From assembly GCA_002423025.1 (NCBI GenBank), contig DIUN01000038.1:7578-71577 (forward strand): a stretch of 64,000 bases of DNA, given 5' to 3'. The notes beneath the pieces are model-generated. The model had not been told where the DNA came from. It saw only the letters and a program-made list of their open reading frames with translations, and searched no databases. The position numbers and the translations under genes were made by a program. The stretch's first letter is position 1; each line of letters opens with the position of its first letter. The stretch comes from Sphingomonadales bacterium UBA6157. Lineage in GTDB: Bacteria; Pseudomonadota; Alphaproteobacteria; Sphingomonadales; Sphingomonadaceae. Of the stretch, positions 48,199 through 54,959 are shown piece after piece.

Positions 48199-49271
48199 GC
48201 CAGCCGCCGCGCCTGCCCCGGAGCCCGCTGGAACCACGCACCGAGCGCGCCCGCGGCACGGCGGAATCGGCGGTCATCTGGCTTGGCGGCGCGGCACTGC
48301 TGTTCATCGCCTGGAAGCTGGCAGAGGCGCTGCTGCTGATCTTTGCCGGCGTCATCTTCGCAGCCGGCTTGCAGGCCGGGGAAAAGCTGCTCGGCCGCTG
48401 GATGAAGGGCCCCTATGCGCTGCGGCTGGCGATCGTCGTGATTTGCGTCGTCGGCGGGCTGATCGGCTTTCTCGCCTTTGCCGGGCTCACCCTGGCTGAA
48501 CAGGCGGAGCAACTCGCCGAGACCTTGCGCGAACAGCTCTCGAGGCTGGCGCTGCTGGCCGAAAGCTTCGGGCTCTCCACGCCAGGCGCCGACGCCATGG
48601 ACGCTGTGAAAGGCGCTCTGGGCGGGCAGATCGGCAACATCATGTCCCTGCTCGGCACGGCCGCCGGCAGCCTGGCCGGCGCGGTGCTGGTGATGACGCT
48701 GGGCATCTATATCGCAGCCGACCCGCGGCTTTATGAGCGCGGCATCGAGTGGCTCACCCCGGCACGGTCCCGGCAGCAGGTGCGTGGCACGCTTGGGGTG
48801 ATGGGCAACACGCTGCGGCGCTGGGTTGTAGGCCGGTTGCTCAGCATGAGCATCGAAGGCACCATGGTGTTCATCGGCCTGCTCATCATCGGCGTACCGC
48901 TCGCCGGCTTGCTGGCGCTCATCGCGGCGCTGCTGGCCTTCATCCCCACCATCGGCGCGATGATCTCGGGTGTCATTCTTGTCACGGTCGCCTTCACGGT
49001 CGGCAATGTCGAAGGCTTCTGGGCGCTCGGGCTGTTCCTGCTGGTGCAGCAGGTGGAGGGCAACATCCTCACCCCGCAGATCGAGAAGCGCGCCGTGGAC
49101 ATTGCGCCGGCCGTGGTGCTCGGCGCCCAGCTGCTGTTCGGGGTACTGTTCGGCATCTTGGGCGTGGCGCTGGCTGATCCGCTCGTAGCGCTGCTCAAGG
49201 TGGCGCTGGTGCGGCGCGACGATAGCGAGCCGGCGGCCGCCCGGATCGATGGCCCGCCCGGGATCGTCTGA
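48195..49271 (+). CDS. AI-2E family transporter (PerM/TqsA-like)
   Basis: A 358-residue polytopic membrane protein with the family pattern: two helices at the N-terminus (VIWLGGAALLFIAWKLAEALLLIFAGVIFA), a central amphipathic stretch and the late motif LALIAALLAFIPTIGAMISG, followed by GNVEGFWALGLFLLVQQVEGNILTPQI. Members export small molecules or ions; autoinducer-2 transport is known for only a few, so function stays open. GTG start overlaps the lepB stop (GTGA). Confidence 0.88.
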   Translation: MSQPPRLPRSPLEPRTERARGTAESAVIWLGGAALLFIAWKLAEALLLIFAGVIFAAGLQAGEKLLGRWMKGPYALRLAIVVICVVGGLIGFLAFAGLTLAEQAEQLAETLREQLSRLALLAESFGLSTPGADAMDAVKGALGGQIGNIMSLLGTAAGSLAGAVLVMTLGIYIAADPRLYERGIEWLTPARSRQQVRGTLGVMGNTLRRWVVGRLLSMSIEGTMVFIGLLIIGVPLAGLLALIAALLAFIPTIGAMISGVILVTVAFTVGNVEGFWALGLFLLVQQVEGNILTPQIEKRAVDIAPAVVLGAQLLFGVLFGILGVALADPLVALLKVALVRRDDSEPAAARIDGPPGIV

Positions 49272-49287
49272 GCGGGGCGCCACGCAA

Positions 49288-49316
49288 GAAAAACCCCCGC
49301 TTTTAGCAAGCGAGGG
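49288..49316 (-). terminator. Rho-independent terminator after the FKBP gene
   Basis: On the minus strand CCCTCGCTT (49316-49308) pairs with AAGCGGGGG (49302-49294), allowing one G-T pair, and is followed by TTTTTCTT. It lies 41 bases beyond the FKBP stop and between two convergent genes. Confidence 0.8.
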
Positions 49317-49357
49317 TCATTCCGAATCGATTGTCCTGAGGCCGAAGCCTCGCCCAA

Positions 49358-49870
49358 TCAGGCCGGGCGAACTGCCAGCAACTCGATATCGAATTCGAGC
49401 ACCGCGCCGGGGGGGATCACGCCGCCGGCGCCGCGGGCGCCATAGGCCAGCTCCGGCGGCACGACGAAGTGATACTTGGAACCGGTGGCCATCAGCTGCA
49501 CGCCTTCGGTCCAGCCGGGAATCACCTGGTCGAGCGGGAAAGCTGCCGGCTGGCCGCGATCATAGCTCGAATCGAACTTGGTGCCATCGAGCAGCTTGCC
49601 CTCGTAATGCACAAGAACAGTATCGGTCCGGCCCGGCTTGGGGCCGGTGCCTTCGGTGATGACCTGATATTGCAGGCCGCTTTCAGTGGTGATCACGCCA
49701 GGCTTCTTTCCGTTTTCCGCAAGGAACTTCATGTCCGCCGTGCGGACCGCAGCCACCTGCGTCTGGGTGCCGGCCCAGATGCCGAGGCCAGCGAGAAACA
49801 CGACGATGACAGCGCCCATCACCCAGCGGGTCATGCCGGCGGGGGATTTTTCGGAGCTGGCGGTCGCCAT
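49358..49870 (-). CDS. FKBP-type peptidyl-prolyl isomerase, membrane-anchored
   Basis: A 170-residue folding catalyst. An uncleaved membrane anchor at about residues 14-34 (MTRWVMGAVIVVFLAGLGIWAG) should place the FKBP domain in the periplasm. Active-site stretches are VLVHYEGKLLDGTKFDSSYDRG, VIPGWTEGVQLM and IPPELAYG-like VPPELAYGARGAGGVIPP. It is followed by a strong terminator and sits 64 bases downstream of rpsU, on the same strand. Confidence 0.9.
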   Translation of the reverse strand: MATASSEKSPAGMTRWVMGAVIVVFLAGLGIWAGTQTQVAAVRTADMKFLAENGKKPGVITTESGLQYQVITEGTGPKPGRTDTVLVHYEGKLLDGTKFDSSYDRGQPAAFPLDQVIPGWTEGVQLMATGSKYHFVVPPELAYGARGAGGVIPPGAVLEFDIELLAVRPA

Positions 49871-49934
49871 GAATCTCAGACTTTCAGCAATATGGTCAGC
49901 AAGTTGGGCAGGAAAAGCAGGCCGCGGATGCGGC

Positions 49935-50141
49935 TTACTTCACACCATCGCGTTCGGCGCGCTTGCGCTCGAGCTTGCGGGCACGGCGGACAGCGGCAGC
50001 CTTTTCACGGGCGCGCTTCTCGCTCGGCTTTTCATAATGACGGCGCAGCTTCATCTCGCGGTAAACGCCCTCGCGCTGCAGCTTCTTCTTGAGCGCGCGC
50101 AGCGCCTGATCGACATTGTTGTCGCGAACCACGATTTGCAT
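49935..50141 (-). CDS. rpsU: 30S ribosomal protein S21
   Basis: A 68-residue basic protein, [25 protein letters not shown] at the start and Arg/Lys-rich at the end, matching bS21, which helps the 30S subunit start translation. The frame extends upstream, but the family start is the ATG at 50141. Neighbouring COQ9-family and feoAB genes in this order are common in sphingomonads. Confidence 0.94.
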   Translation of the reverse strand: MQIVVRDNNVDQALRALKKKLQREGVYREMKLRRHYEKPSEKRAREKAAAVRRARKLERKRAERDGVK

Positions 50142-50347
50142 GCAGCCGTTCTCTCCATTCACGTCGTCGGAGCTGGCACAGCGCCGACGCTTGTCTAAAA
50201 TATCTGGATGCGATCCAAATAAAGGGCGATTCCGAAAGGCGTGCCTTCCAGAGCGAACGCGCCGCATAGCAGAGCCCGGATTGCGAAACAAGGTCGCGCC
50301 GGCAGCTTGCCCTATCCCCGACGCTGCGCAACGCCTATTGTCACCCC

Positions 50348-50998
50348 ATGAGCACAGATATTCCGCTTTCCGAGCTTCGCCCCCGCCTGATCGAGGCGAT
50401 GTTGCCCGATGTGCCGTTCGATGGCTGGACGGCGGCGTGCCGCGATGCCGCAGCCGATTCGGCCGGCATCGACAAGGATATCGCCGCCATGGCGCTGCCC
50501 GATGCCGCCGCCATGACGGACGCCTACACACTGCGCGCCGATGCGCGGATGACGGAGGCGATGGTCGCCGCCGGCGTCGGGACCATGAAGATCCGCGATC
50601 GCATCCGCCTCGCCCTGCGCACCCGCCTCGAACAGGCCGGGCCGGATCGCGAGGCCGTGCGCCGGGCTTTGTCGGTGATGACCCAGCCCAGCAACGCCGG
50701 CCTGGCCGCCCGCACCCTGTGGCGCACCGCCGACGCCATGTGGCGCGCCGCCGGAGACACCGCAACCGACTTCAACCATTATTCCAAGCGCGTCATCCTC
50801 GGCGGCGTCTATTCCGCCAGCCTGCTCTACTGGCTCGATGATGAAAGCGAGGACCATGCAGCAACCTGGGACTTCATCGACCGCCGCATCGACAATGTCA
50901 TGCAGTTCGAAAAGGCCAAGGTTCAGGCAAAGGAAGCATTGTCCTGGCTGCCGGACCCGGCGCGCTTCCTCGGCCGGCTGCGCTATCCGGTGTCCTGA
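50348..50998 (+). CDS. COQ9-family ubiquinone biosynthesis protein
   Basis: A 216-residue, mostly helical protein. [26 protein letters not shown] is the signature part of the COQ9 domain, which in eukaryotes binds lipids and presents ubiquinone precursors to Coq7. The N-terminal half is TetR-like in helical pattern but has no DNA-binding helix. A role in quinone synthesis is inferred from family. Divergent from rpsU; 79 bases before feoA. Confidence 0.85.
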   Translation: MSTDIPLSELRPRLIEAMLPDVPFDGWTAACRDAAADSAGIDKDIAAMALPDAAAMTDAYTLRADARMTEAMVAAGVGTMKIRDRIRLALRTRLEQAGPDREAVRRALSVMTQPSNAGLAARTLWRTADAMWRAAGDTATDFNHYSKRVILGGVYSASLLYWLDDESEDHAATWDFIDRRIDNVMQFEKAKVQAKEALSWLPDPARFLGRLRYPVS

Positions 50999-51032
50999 GG
51001 CCGGAGTCTTCTCTGGCGCTGCCTGCACCAAC

Positions 51033-51050
51033 ATGATAACCGTTCGCAAT
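51033..51050. promoter_or_regulatory. Possible Fur-type site before feoA
   Basis: ATGATAACCGTTCGCAAT, 28-45 bases upstream of the feoA ATG, contains TGATAA and TTCGCA in partial dyad symmetry, similar to alphaproteobacterial Fur sites (TGATAA-like half-sites). The match is imperfect, 4 of 6 symmetric positions. Iron control of feoAB is expected from the family, so the position is sensible, but the call is weak. Confidence 0.3.
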
Positions 51051-51077
51051 ATCGTCCGCGAAGGTCGCCCATTCTTC

Positions 51078-51341
51078 ATGACAACCCCTCTGCTCCTTGA
51101 GCGACTCAGCCCCGGCGTGGTGGCCACCATCGCCGCCATCGATCGTGCCGGGCTTGATCCGATCACCGCCCAGCGCCTGCATGAGCTGGGCTTTGACGAA
51201 GGCGTTGATGTCGAGCTGCTGCACAGCGCGCCCTTTGGTGGGGACCCGATGGCCGTGCGGGTCGGCAACATGGTGGTGGCGCTGCGCCGCGCCATGGCCC
51301 GGCTGATCGAGATCCGGCCCGCGAACGCACCGGCCGCCTGA
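51078..51341 (+). CDS. feoA: Ferrous iron transport protein A
   Basis: An 87-residue SH3-like cytoplasmic protein that assists FeoB. LSPGVVATIAAI and RLHELGFDEGVDVELLHSAPFGGDPMAVRVGN are typical FeoA strands. The ATG at 51078 fits homologues; an in-frame ATG at 51033 would add 15 residues that overlap the putative Fur site. One base separates its stop from the feoB start. Confidence 0.9.
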   Translation: MTTPLLLERLSPGVVATIAAIDRAGLDPITAQRLHELGFDEGVDVELLHSAPFGGDPMAVRVGNMVVALRRAMARLIEIRPANAPAA

Positions 51342-51342
51342 G

Positions 51343-53199
51343 ATGAACGCCCCACTCACCGCGCCCGTCGTGGCGCTGGTCGGCAATCCAAATGCCGGAA
51401 AAACCAGCCTTTTCAATTCGCTCACCGGCTCACGGCAGAAGGTGGGGAATTATCCTGGCGTCACCGTCGAGCGCAAATCCGGCCGGCTGGCGCTGCCGGA
51501 TGGCCGCACCGCCGAACTGATCGACCTGCCTGGCACCTACAGCCTCACCCCGCGCAGCCCCGATGAAGCCGTGACCCGTGATGCCGTACTCGGCACCCTG
51601 CCCGGCGAGAAGCGGCTCGACGCGATCATTGCCGTCATCGATGCCACCAACCTGCGCAACCACCTGCGCTTCGTGCTGGAGTTGCGCCGCCTCGGGCTGC
51701 CGATGGTTGTGGCGCTCAACATGATCGACCTTGCCGAGCGAGACGGCACCAGAATCGACACCGAGCAGCTCTCGACCATTCTTGGCCTGCCGGTCATCGC
51801 CACGGTCGCGGTGCGGCGGCGCGGGCTGGCCGAGCTTGGCGCCAGCGTTGCGGCCACCCTGCTCGATCACACGCCCCGGCCGCCCGAAACCGCCAACGCC
51901 GATATCCAGCTGCTCCAGCGTGAGGCACGGATGATCGCCAGCACCGTCACCCTGGCGCAGGGCGCGCAGCGGCGCTGGTCGCAACGGCTCGATGGCGTGG
52001 CGCTCCACCCGGTGGCCGGGCCACTGCTCCTCGCCGCGCTGATCTTCTTCATGTTCCAGGCGGTGTTTGCCTGGGCCGAAGCGCCGATGGGCTGGATCGA
52101 GAGCCTGATCGGCGCCGCACAGGGGCTGATAGCGGCCAATCTCGGCGAAGGGCTTCTCCGCTCCCTGCTCGCGGATGGCGTGCTGGGCGGCGTGGGCGCC
52201 GTTATCGTCTTCCTGCCGCAGATCCTCATCCTGTTCTTCTTCATCCTGCTGCTGGAGCAATCGGGCTATATGGTCCGCGCGGCGTTCCTGATGGACAGGA
52301 TCATGGCCAGTGTCGGCCTCAATGGCCGGGCGTTCATTCCGCTCATCTCCAGCTTTGCCTGCGCCATCCCCGGCATCATGGCGACCCGCACCATCGATTC
52401 GCCCAAGGACAGGCTGACCACCATCCTCATCGCACCGCTGATGACCTGCTCGGCGCGGCTGCCGGTCTATGCCGTCATCATCGGCGCCTTCATCCCGGCG
52501 CGGCCCGTGGCCGGCGTGCTGGGGCTGCAGGGCCTGGTGCTGTTCGGGCTCTACATCGCCGGCGTCATCGGCGCGCTGGTGGCGGCCTGGGCGCTGCGCC
52601 GCACCGTCACCAAGGGCCCGAGCCCGACCTTCCTGATGGAAATGCCGAAGTACCAGTGGCCGGTGCCGCGCGACATCTTCATCGGCCTATACCAGCGCGC
52701 CTGGGCGTTTCTGGCCCGTGCCGGCACGATCATCCTGCTCTCCACCATCGCACTCTGGGCACTGGCCACCTGGCCCAAGCCGCCGGCGGACTGGAGCCGC
52801 CCGGCGCTCGAATACAGCTTCGCCGGCCGCATCGGCGCGGCACTGGAGCCGATCTTCCGCCCGATCGGCTTCAACAAGGAGATCGCGCTAGCGCTGGTGC
52901 CCGGCATGGCCGCCCGCGAAGTCGCCGTCTCGGCGCTCGGCACGGTCTATTCGCTGGAAGGCGCCGACGAGACGAACACCGGCGGCCTGATCGAAACACT
53001 GCGCAGCCGCTGGGAACTGCCGACGGCGCTGGCCTTTCTGGCCTGGTTCGTGTTCGCGCCGCAGTGCATCAGCACGCTGGCGGTAACCCGACGCGAAACC
53101 GGTGGCTGGGCCTGGCCGACCTTCATGTTCACCTATCTGTTTGCCGCAGCCTATGTGGCGGCCGGCATCACCTACTGGACGGCGAAGGCCCTGTTATAG
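51343..53199 (+). CDS. feoB: Ferrous iron transporter FeoB
   Basis: A 618-residue inner-membrane Fe(II) transporter with an N-terminal G protein: G1 GNPNAGKTSLFN (14-25), G2 region GVTVERKSG, G3 DLPGTYSL, G4 NMID. The helical membrane part includes FIPLISSFACAIPGIMATRTI and a second Gate motif. It is shorter than the 770-residue enterobacterial form because the region between the G domain and the membrane part is reduced and the C-terminal cytoplasmic extension is missing. Its 3' end overlaps the convergent nsrR gene by 32 bases. Confidence 0.94.
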   Translation: MNAPLTAPVVALVGNPNAGKTSLFNSLTGSRQKVGNYPGVTVERKSGRLALPDGRTAELIDLPGTYSLTPRSPDEAVTRDAVLGTLPGEKRLDAIIAVIDATNLRNHLRFVLELRRLGLPMVVALNMIDLAERDGTRIDTEQLSTILGLPVIATVAVRRRGLAELGASVAATLLDHTPRPPETANADIQLLQREARMIASTVTLAQGAQRRWSQRLDGVALHPVAGPLLLAALIFFMFQAVFAWAEAPMGWIESLIGAAQGLIAANLGEGLLRSLLADGVLGGVGAVIVFLPQILILFFFILLLEQSGYMVRAAFLMDRIMASVGLNGRAFIPLISSFACAIPGIMATRTIDSPKDRLTTILIAPLMTCSARLPVYAVIIGAFIPARPVAGVLGLQGLVLFGLYIAGVIGALVAAWALRRTVTKGPSPTFLMEMPKYQWPVPRDIFIGLYQRAWAFLARAGTIILLSTIALWALATWPKPPADWSRPALEYSFAGRIGAALEPIFRPIGFNKEIALALVPGMAAREVAVSALGTVYSLEGADETNTGGLIETLRSRWELPTALAFLAWFVFAPQCISTLAVTRRETGGWAWPTFMFTYLFAAAYVAAGITYWTAKALL

Positions 53200-53620
53200 G
53201 CGGTGCGATGCCGAACAGCGCGCGCAGGGCGTCGCGCTGGCCGAGCAGGTCCTCCAGCGTATGGCGGTCCAGCACGGCGAGAAACGCCGCAAGCGCCTCG
53301 CCCAGCACACCGGTTAGGCCGCAGGCCGGCGCGATGAGGCAGCTGCCGCACTCGACCAGCTCGATATGGCCTTCCGTATGGCGCACCACGCTGCCGACAT
53401 TGATTTCGGCGGGGACCCGCGCCAGCCGGATGCCGCCCAGCCGCCCCCGCACGCCAACCACATAGCCGGCGGTACCAAGGTCCTGCACCACCTTCATCAG
53501 GTGATTCTTGGAGACGCCATAGGCGGCGGCGATCTCGGCGATCGAGCACACGGCATCGGGGCGGGCGCCCAGATACAGCAGCACGCGCAAGGCATAATCG
53601 GTGTAGCGCGTCAGCCGCAT
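53168..53620 (-). CDS. nsrR: Nitric-oxide-sensing Rrf2-family repressor NsrR
   Basis: A 150-residue winged-helix regulator. It begins MRLTRYTDYALRVLLYLG, with the DNA-reading helix GVSKNHLMKVVQDL, and carries three cysteines (Cys91, Cys94, Cys100) in VECGSCLIAPACGL, the [2Fe-2S]/[4Fe-4S] ligand region of NsrR. NO destroys the cluster and relieves repression. The divergent globin gene, with a likely operator in its promoter, supports the NsrR role over other Rrf2 members (IscR, RirA). Confidence 0.9.
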   Translation of the reverse strand: MRLTRYTDYALRVLLYLGARPDAVCSIAEIAAAYGVSKNHLMKVVQDLGTAGYVVGVRGRLGGIRLARVPAEINVGSVVRHTEGHIELVECGSCLIAPACGLTGVLGEALAAFLAVLDRHTLEDLLGQRDALRALFGIAPPITGPSPSSR

Positions 53621-53681
53621 TGAGCCTCTCCGTGGCGCTCGGGCAGAGGCGCCCGTTCAGCAGCGCCTCCTGATACAAGTA

Positions 53682-53711
53682 TTGGTATTGCATCTTTGCG
53701 GGGGATAATAC
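53682..53711 (+). promoter_or_regulatory. Putative promoter of the globin gene
   Basis: TTGGTA (53682-53687) and TAATAC (53706-53711) are separated by 18 bases and resemble a sigma-70-type promoter. The proposed NsrR operator begins inside the -10 box. Support is from position and similarity only. Confidence 0.4.
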
Positions 53712-53731
53712 ACATATCTTAAATACATCAT
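53709..53731. promoter_or_regulatory. Candidate NsrR operator
   Basis: The 11-1-11 segment reads TACACATATCT-T-AAATACATCAT. The right half matches 10 of 11 positions of the known NsrR half-site AAATRCATCTT; the left half matches 6 of 11. It overlaps the probable -10 box of the globin gene and lies between nsrR and the globin, where an autoregulatory site is expected. Confidence 0.55.
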
Positions 53732-53763
53732 TCCTCCACTACCCCCAGGCACAGGACCAAGCC

Positions 53764-54204
53764 ATGACCGAACTGTCTTCGGAAACGATCGCCATTGTGA
53801 AGTCCACGGCCGGCGCCATGCAGGTGCACGGCGTTGCCATCACCACCCGGATGTATGAGCGGCTGTTTGTGGATCCGGCGGTCAAGGGCATGTTCGATCA
53901 AGCCGCGCAGACTTCGGGCGAGCAGCCGCGCCGCCTCGCCGGCGCCATCCTCGCCTTCTCGCAGAATGTCGATCGGCTCAGCGTCCTCGCCCCGGCGATC
54001 CACAAGATGACCAAGCGCCATGCCGAATGCGGCGTACAGGCCGCGCACTACCCGATCGTCGCCGGCGCGCTGCTGCCCGCGATCAAGGATGTGCTGGGCG
54101 ATGCCATCGACGAAAAGACCCTCGGCGCCTGGGGCGAGGCCTATTGGTTTCTCGCCAATCTGCTGATCGCCGAGGAAGCGCAGATCTACGCCGAAGCAGC
54201 CTGA
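53764..54204 (+). CDS. Single-domain globin of the flavohaemoglobin type
   Basis: A 146-residue haem protein resembling the globin half of Hmp. Proximal His86 lies in RHAECGVQAAHYPIV, and Tyr31 (RMYERLF) aligns with the B10 tyrosine used in NO dioxygenation. No FAD/NAD reductase domain is attached, so re-reduction would need a separate reductase. Divergent from nsrR, so NO detoxification or sensing is the likely role. AGGA 7 bases before the ATG. Converges with the next gene, one base between stops. Confidence 0.88.
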   Translation: MTELSSETIAIVKSTAGAMQVHGVAITTRMYERLFVDPAVKGMFDQAAQTSGEQPRRLAGAILAFSQNVDRLSVLAPAIHKMTKRHAECGVQAAHYPIVAGALLPAIKDVLGDAIDEKTLGAWGEAYWFLANLLIAEEAQIYAEAA

Positions 54205-54205
54205 G

Positions 54206-54877
54206 CTAGCGGCGCATTCCGTCCAGTGGAATCGGCACCAGCCGGATCTCGGCCTCTGCGTGCTGCCGCCCCGCGCCCACCGGCACGGGGGTGAACGTGT
54301 CGCTCACCCAGAGCAGCTGTCCCGCTGCATCGGTAATCCGCGCGGAGAGCGACAGCCGGGCACCGGGCGTGACCTTGCCGGCGGCATAATCCAGCCGCCA
54401 GTGCAGCGGCACCTGGTTGCCCGCCGGCAGCACTTCGCTGGCTGCCAGCAGCGGCGCGGCGGCATCGGCACGCGAGACATCGCGCAGCTCCACCCGCAGC
54501 CGCACGCCGGGCGGCAGGGCGATACGCTGGCTGTAGGTGGCAACGCCTGTCACCACGCCCGGCGTCGCGACGGCCGGCACGGCGCGGCACATCACCTCCG
54601 GCTGGCCGCGCTGCGTGATGCGCAGCGTCTTGGCGCCCTCCGTGCCGCGGCCGCGCAGGGTCAGCCCCTCACCGGTGAAGCGAAAACCACTGAACGCCCA
54701 GCGCTGGCCGAGCCGCACCTCGCGGCCGCCGCGTTGCAACACCGGGCCATAGGCCCGCACGGAGAGCGCGGCGAGGCTGCCATCGGCACAGATGTAGCGG
54801 CCGGACGCCGCCACCCGCGCCGCAGCCTCGGCCACGCCGGGTACCGCGAGCAGCACCAGCCCCAGAAACAATCGCAC
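54206..54877 (-). CDS. Exported protein with MliC-like and YbaY-like domains
   Basis: A 223-residue exported protein. Signal peptide MRLFLGLVLLAVPGVAEA. Residues about 20-100 (SGRYICADGSLAALSVRAYG to CRAVP) have the strand and cysteine pattern of MliC/lysozyme-inhibitor domains. Residues 108-215 (VTGVATYSQRIALPPGVRLRVELRDVSRADA, then VPLHWRLDY and LLWVSDTFTPV) match the YbaY/YscW secretin-pilot-like fold. Assignment is by pattern; function is unknown, perhaps envelope protection. No lipobox cysteine is present. Confidence 0.65.
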   Translation of the reverse strand: MRLFLGLVLLAVPGVAEAAARVAASGRYICADGSLAALSVRAYGPVLQRGGREVRLGQRWAFSGFRFTGEGLTLRGRGTEGAKTLRITQRGQPEVMCRAVPAVATPGVVTGVATYSQRIALPPGVRLRVELRDVSRADAAAPLLAASEVLPAGNQVPLHWRLDYAAGKVTPGARLSLSARITDAAGQLLWVSDTFTPVPVGAGRQHAEAEIRLVPIPLDGMRR

Positions 54878-54959
54878 CAGCGCCTCCCCAGACGATCTTG
54901 CTTGGCTGCAAGGCTAGCCGGGGCCGCGCGGGAAGGCCAGTGGCACCGGAGCCACGGCG

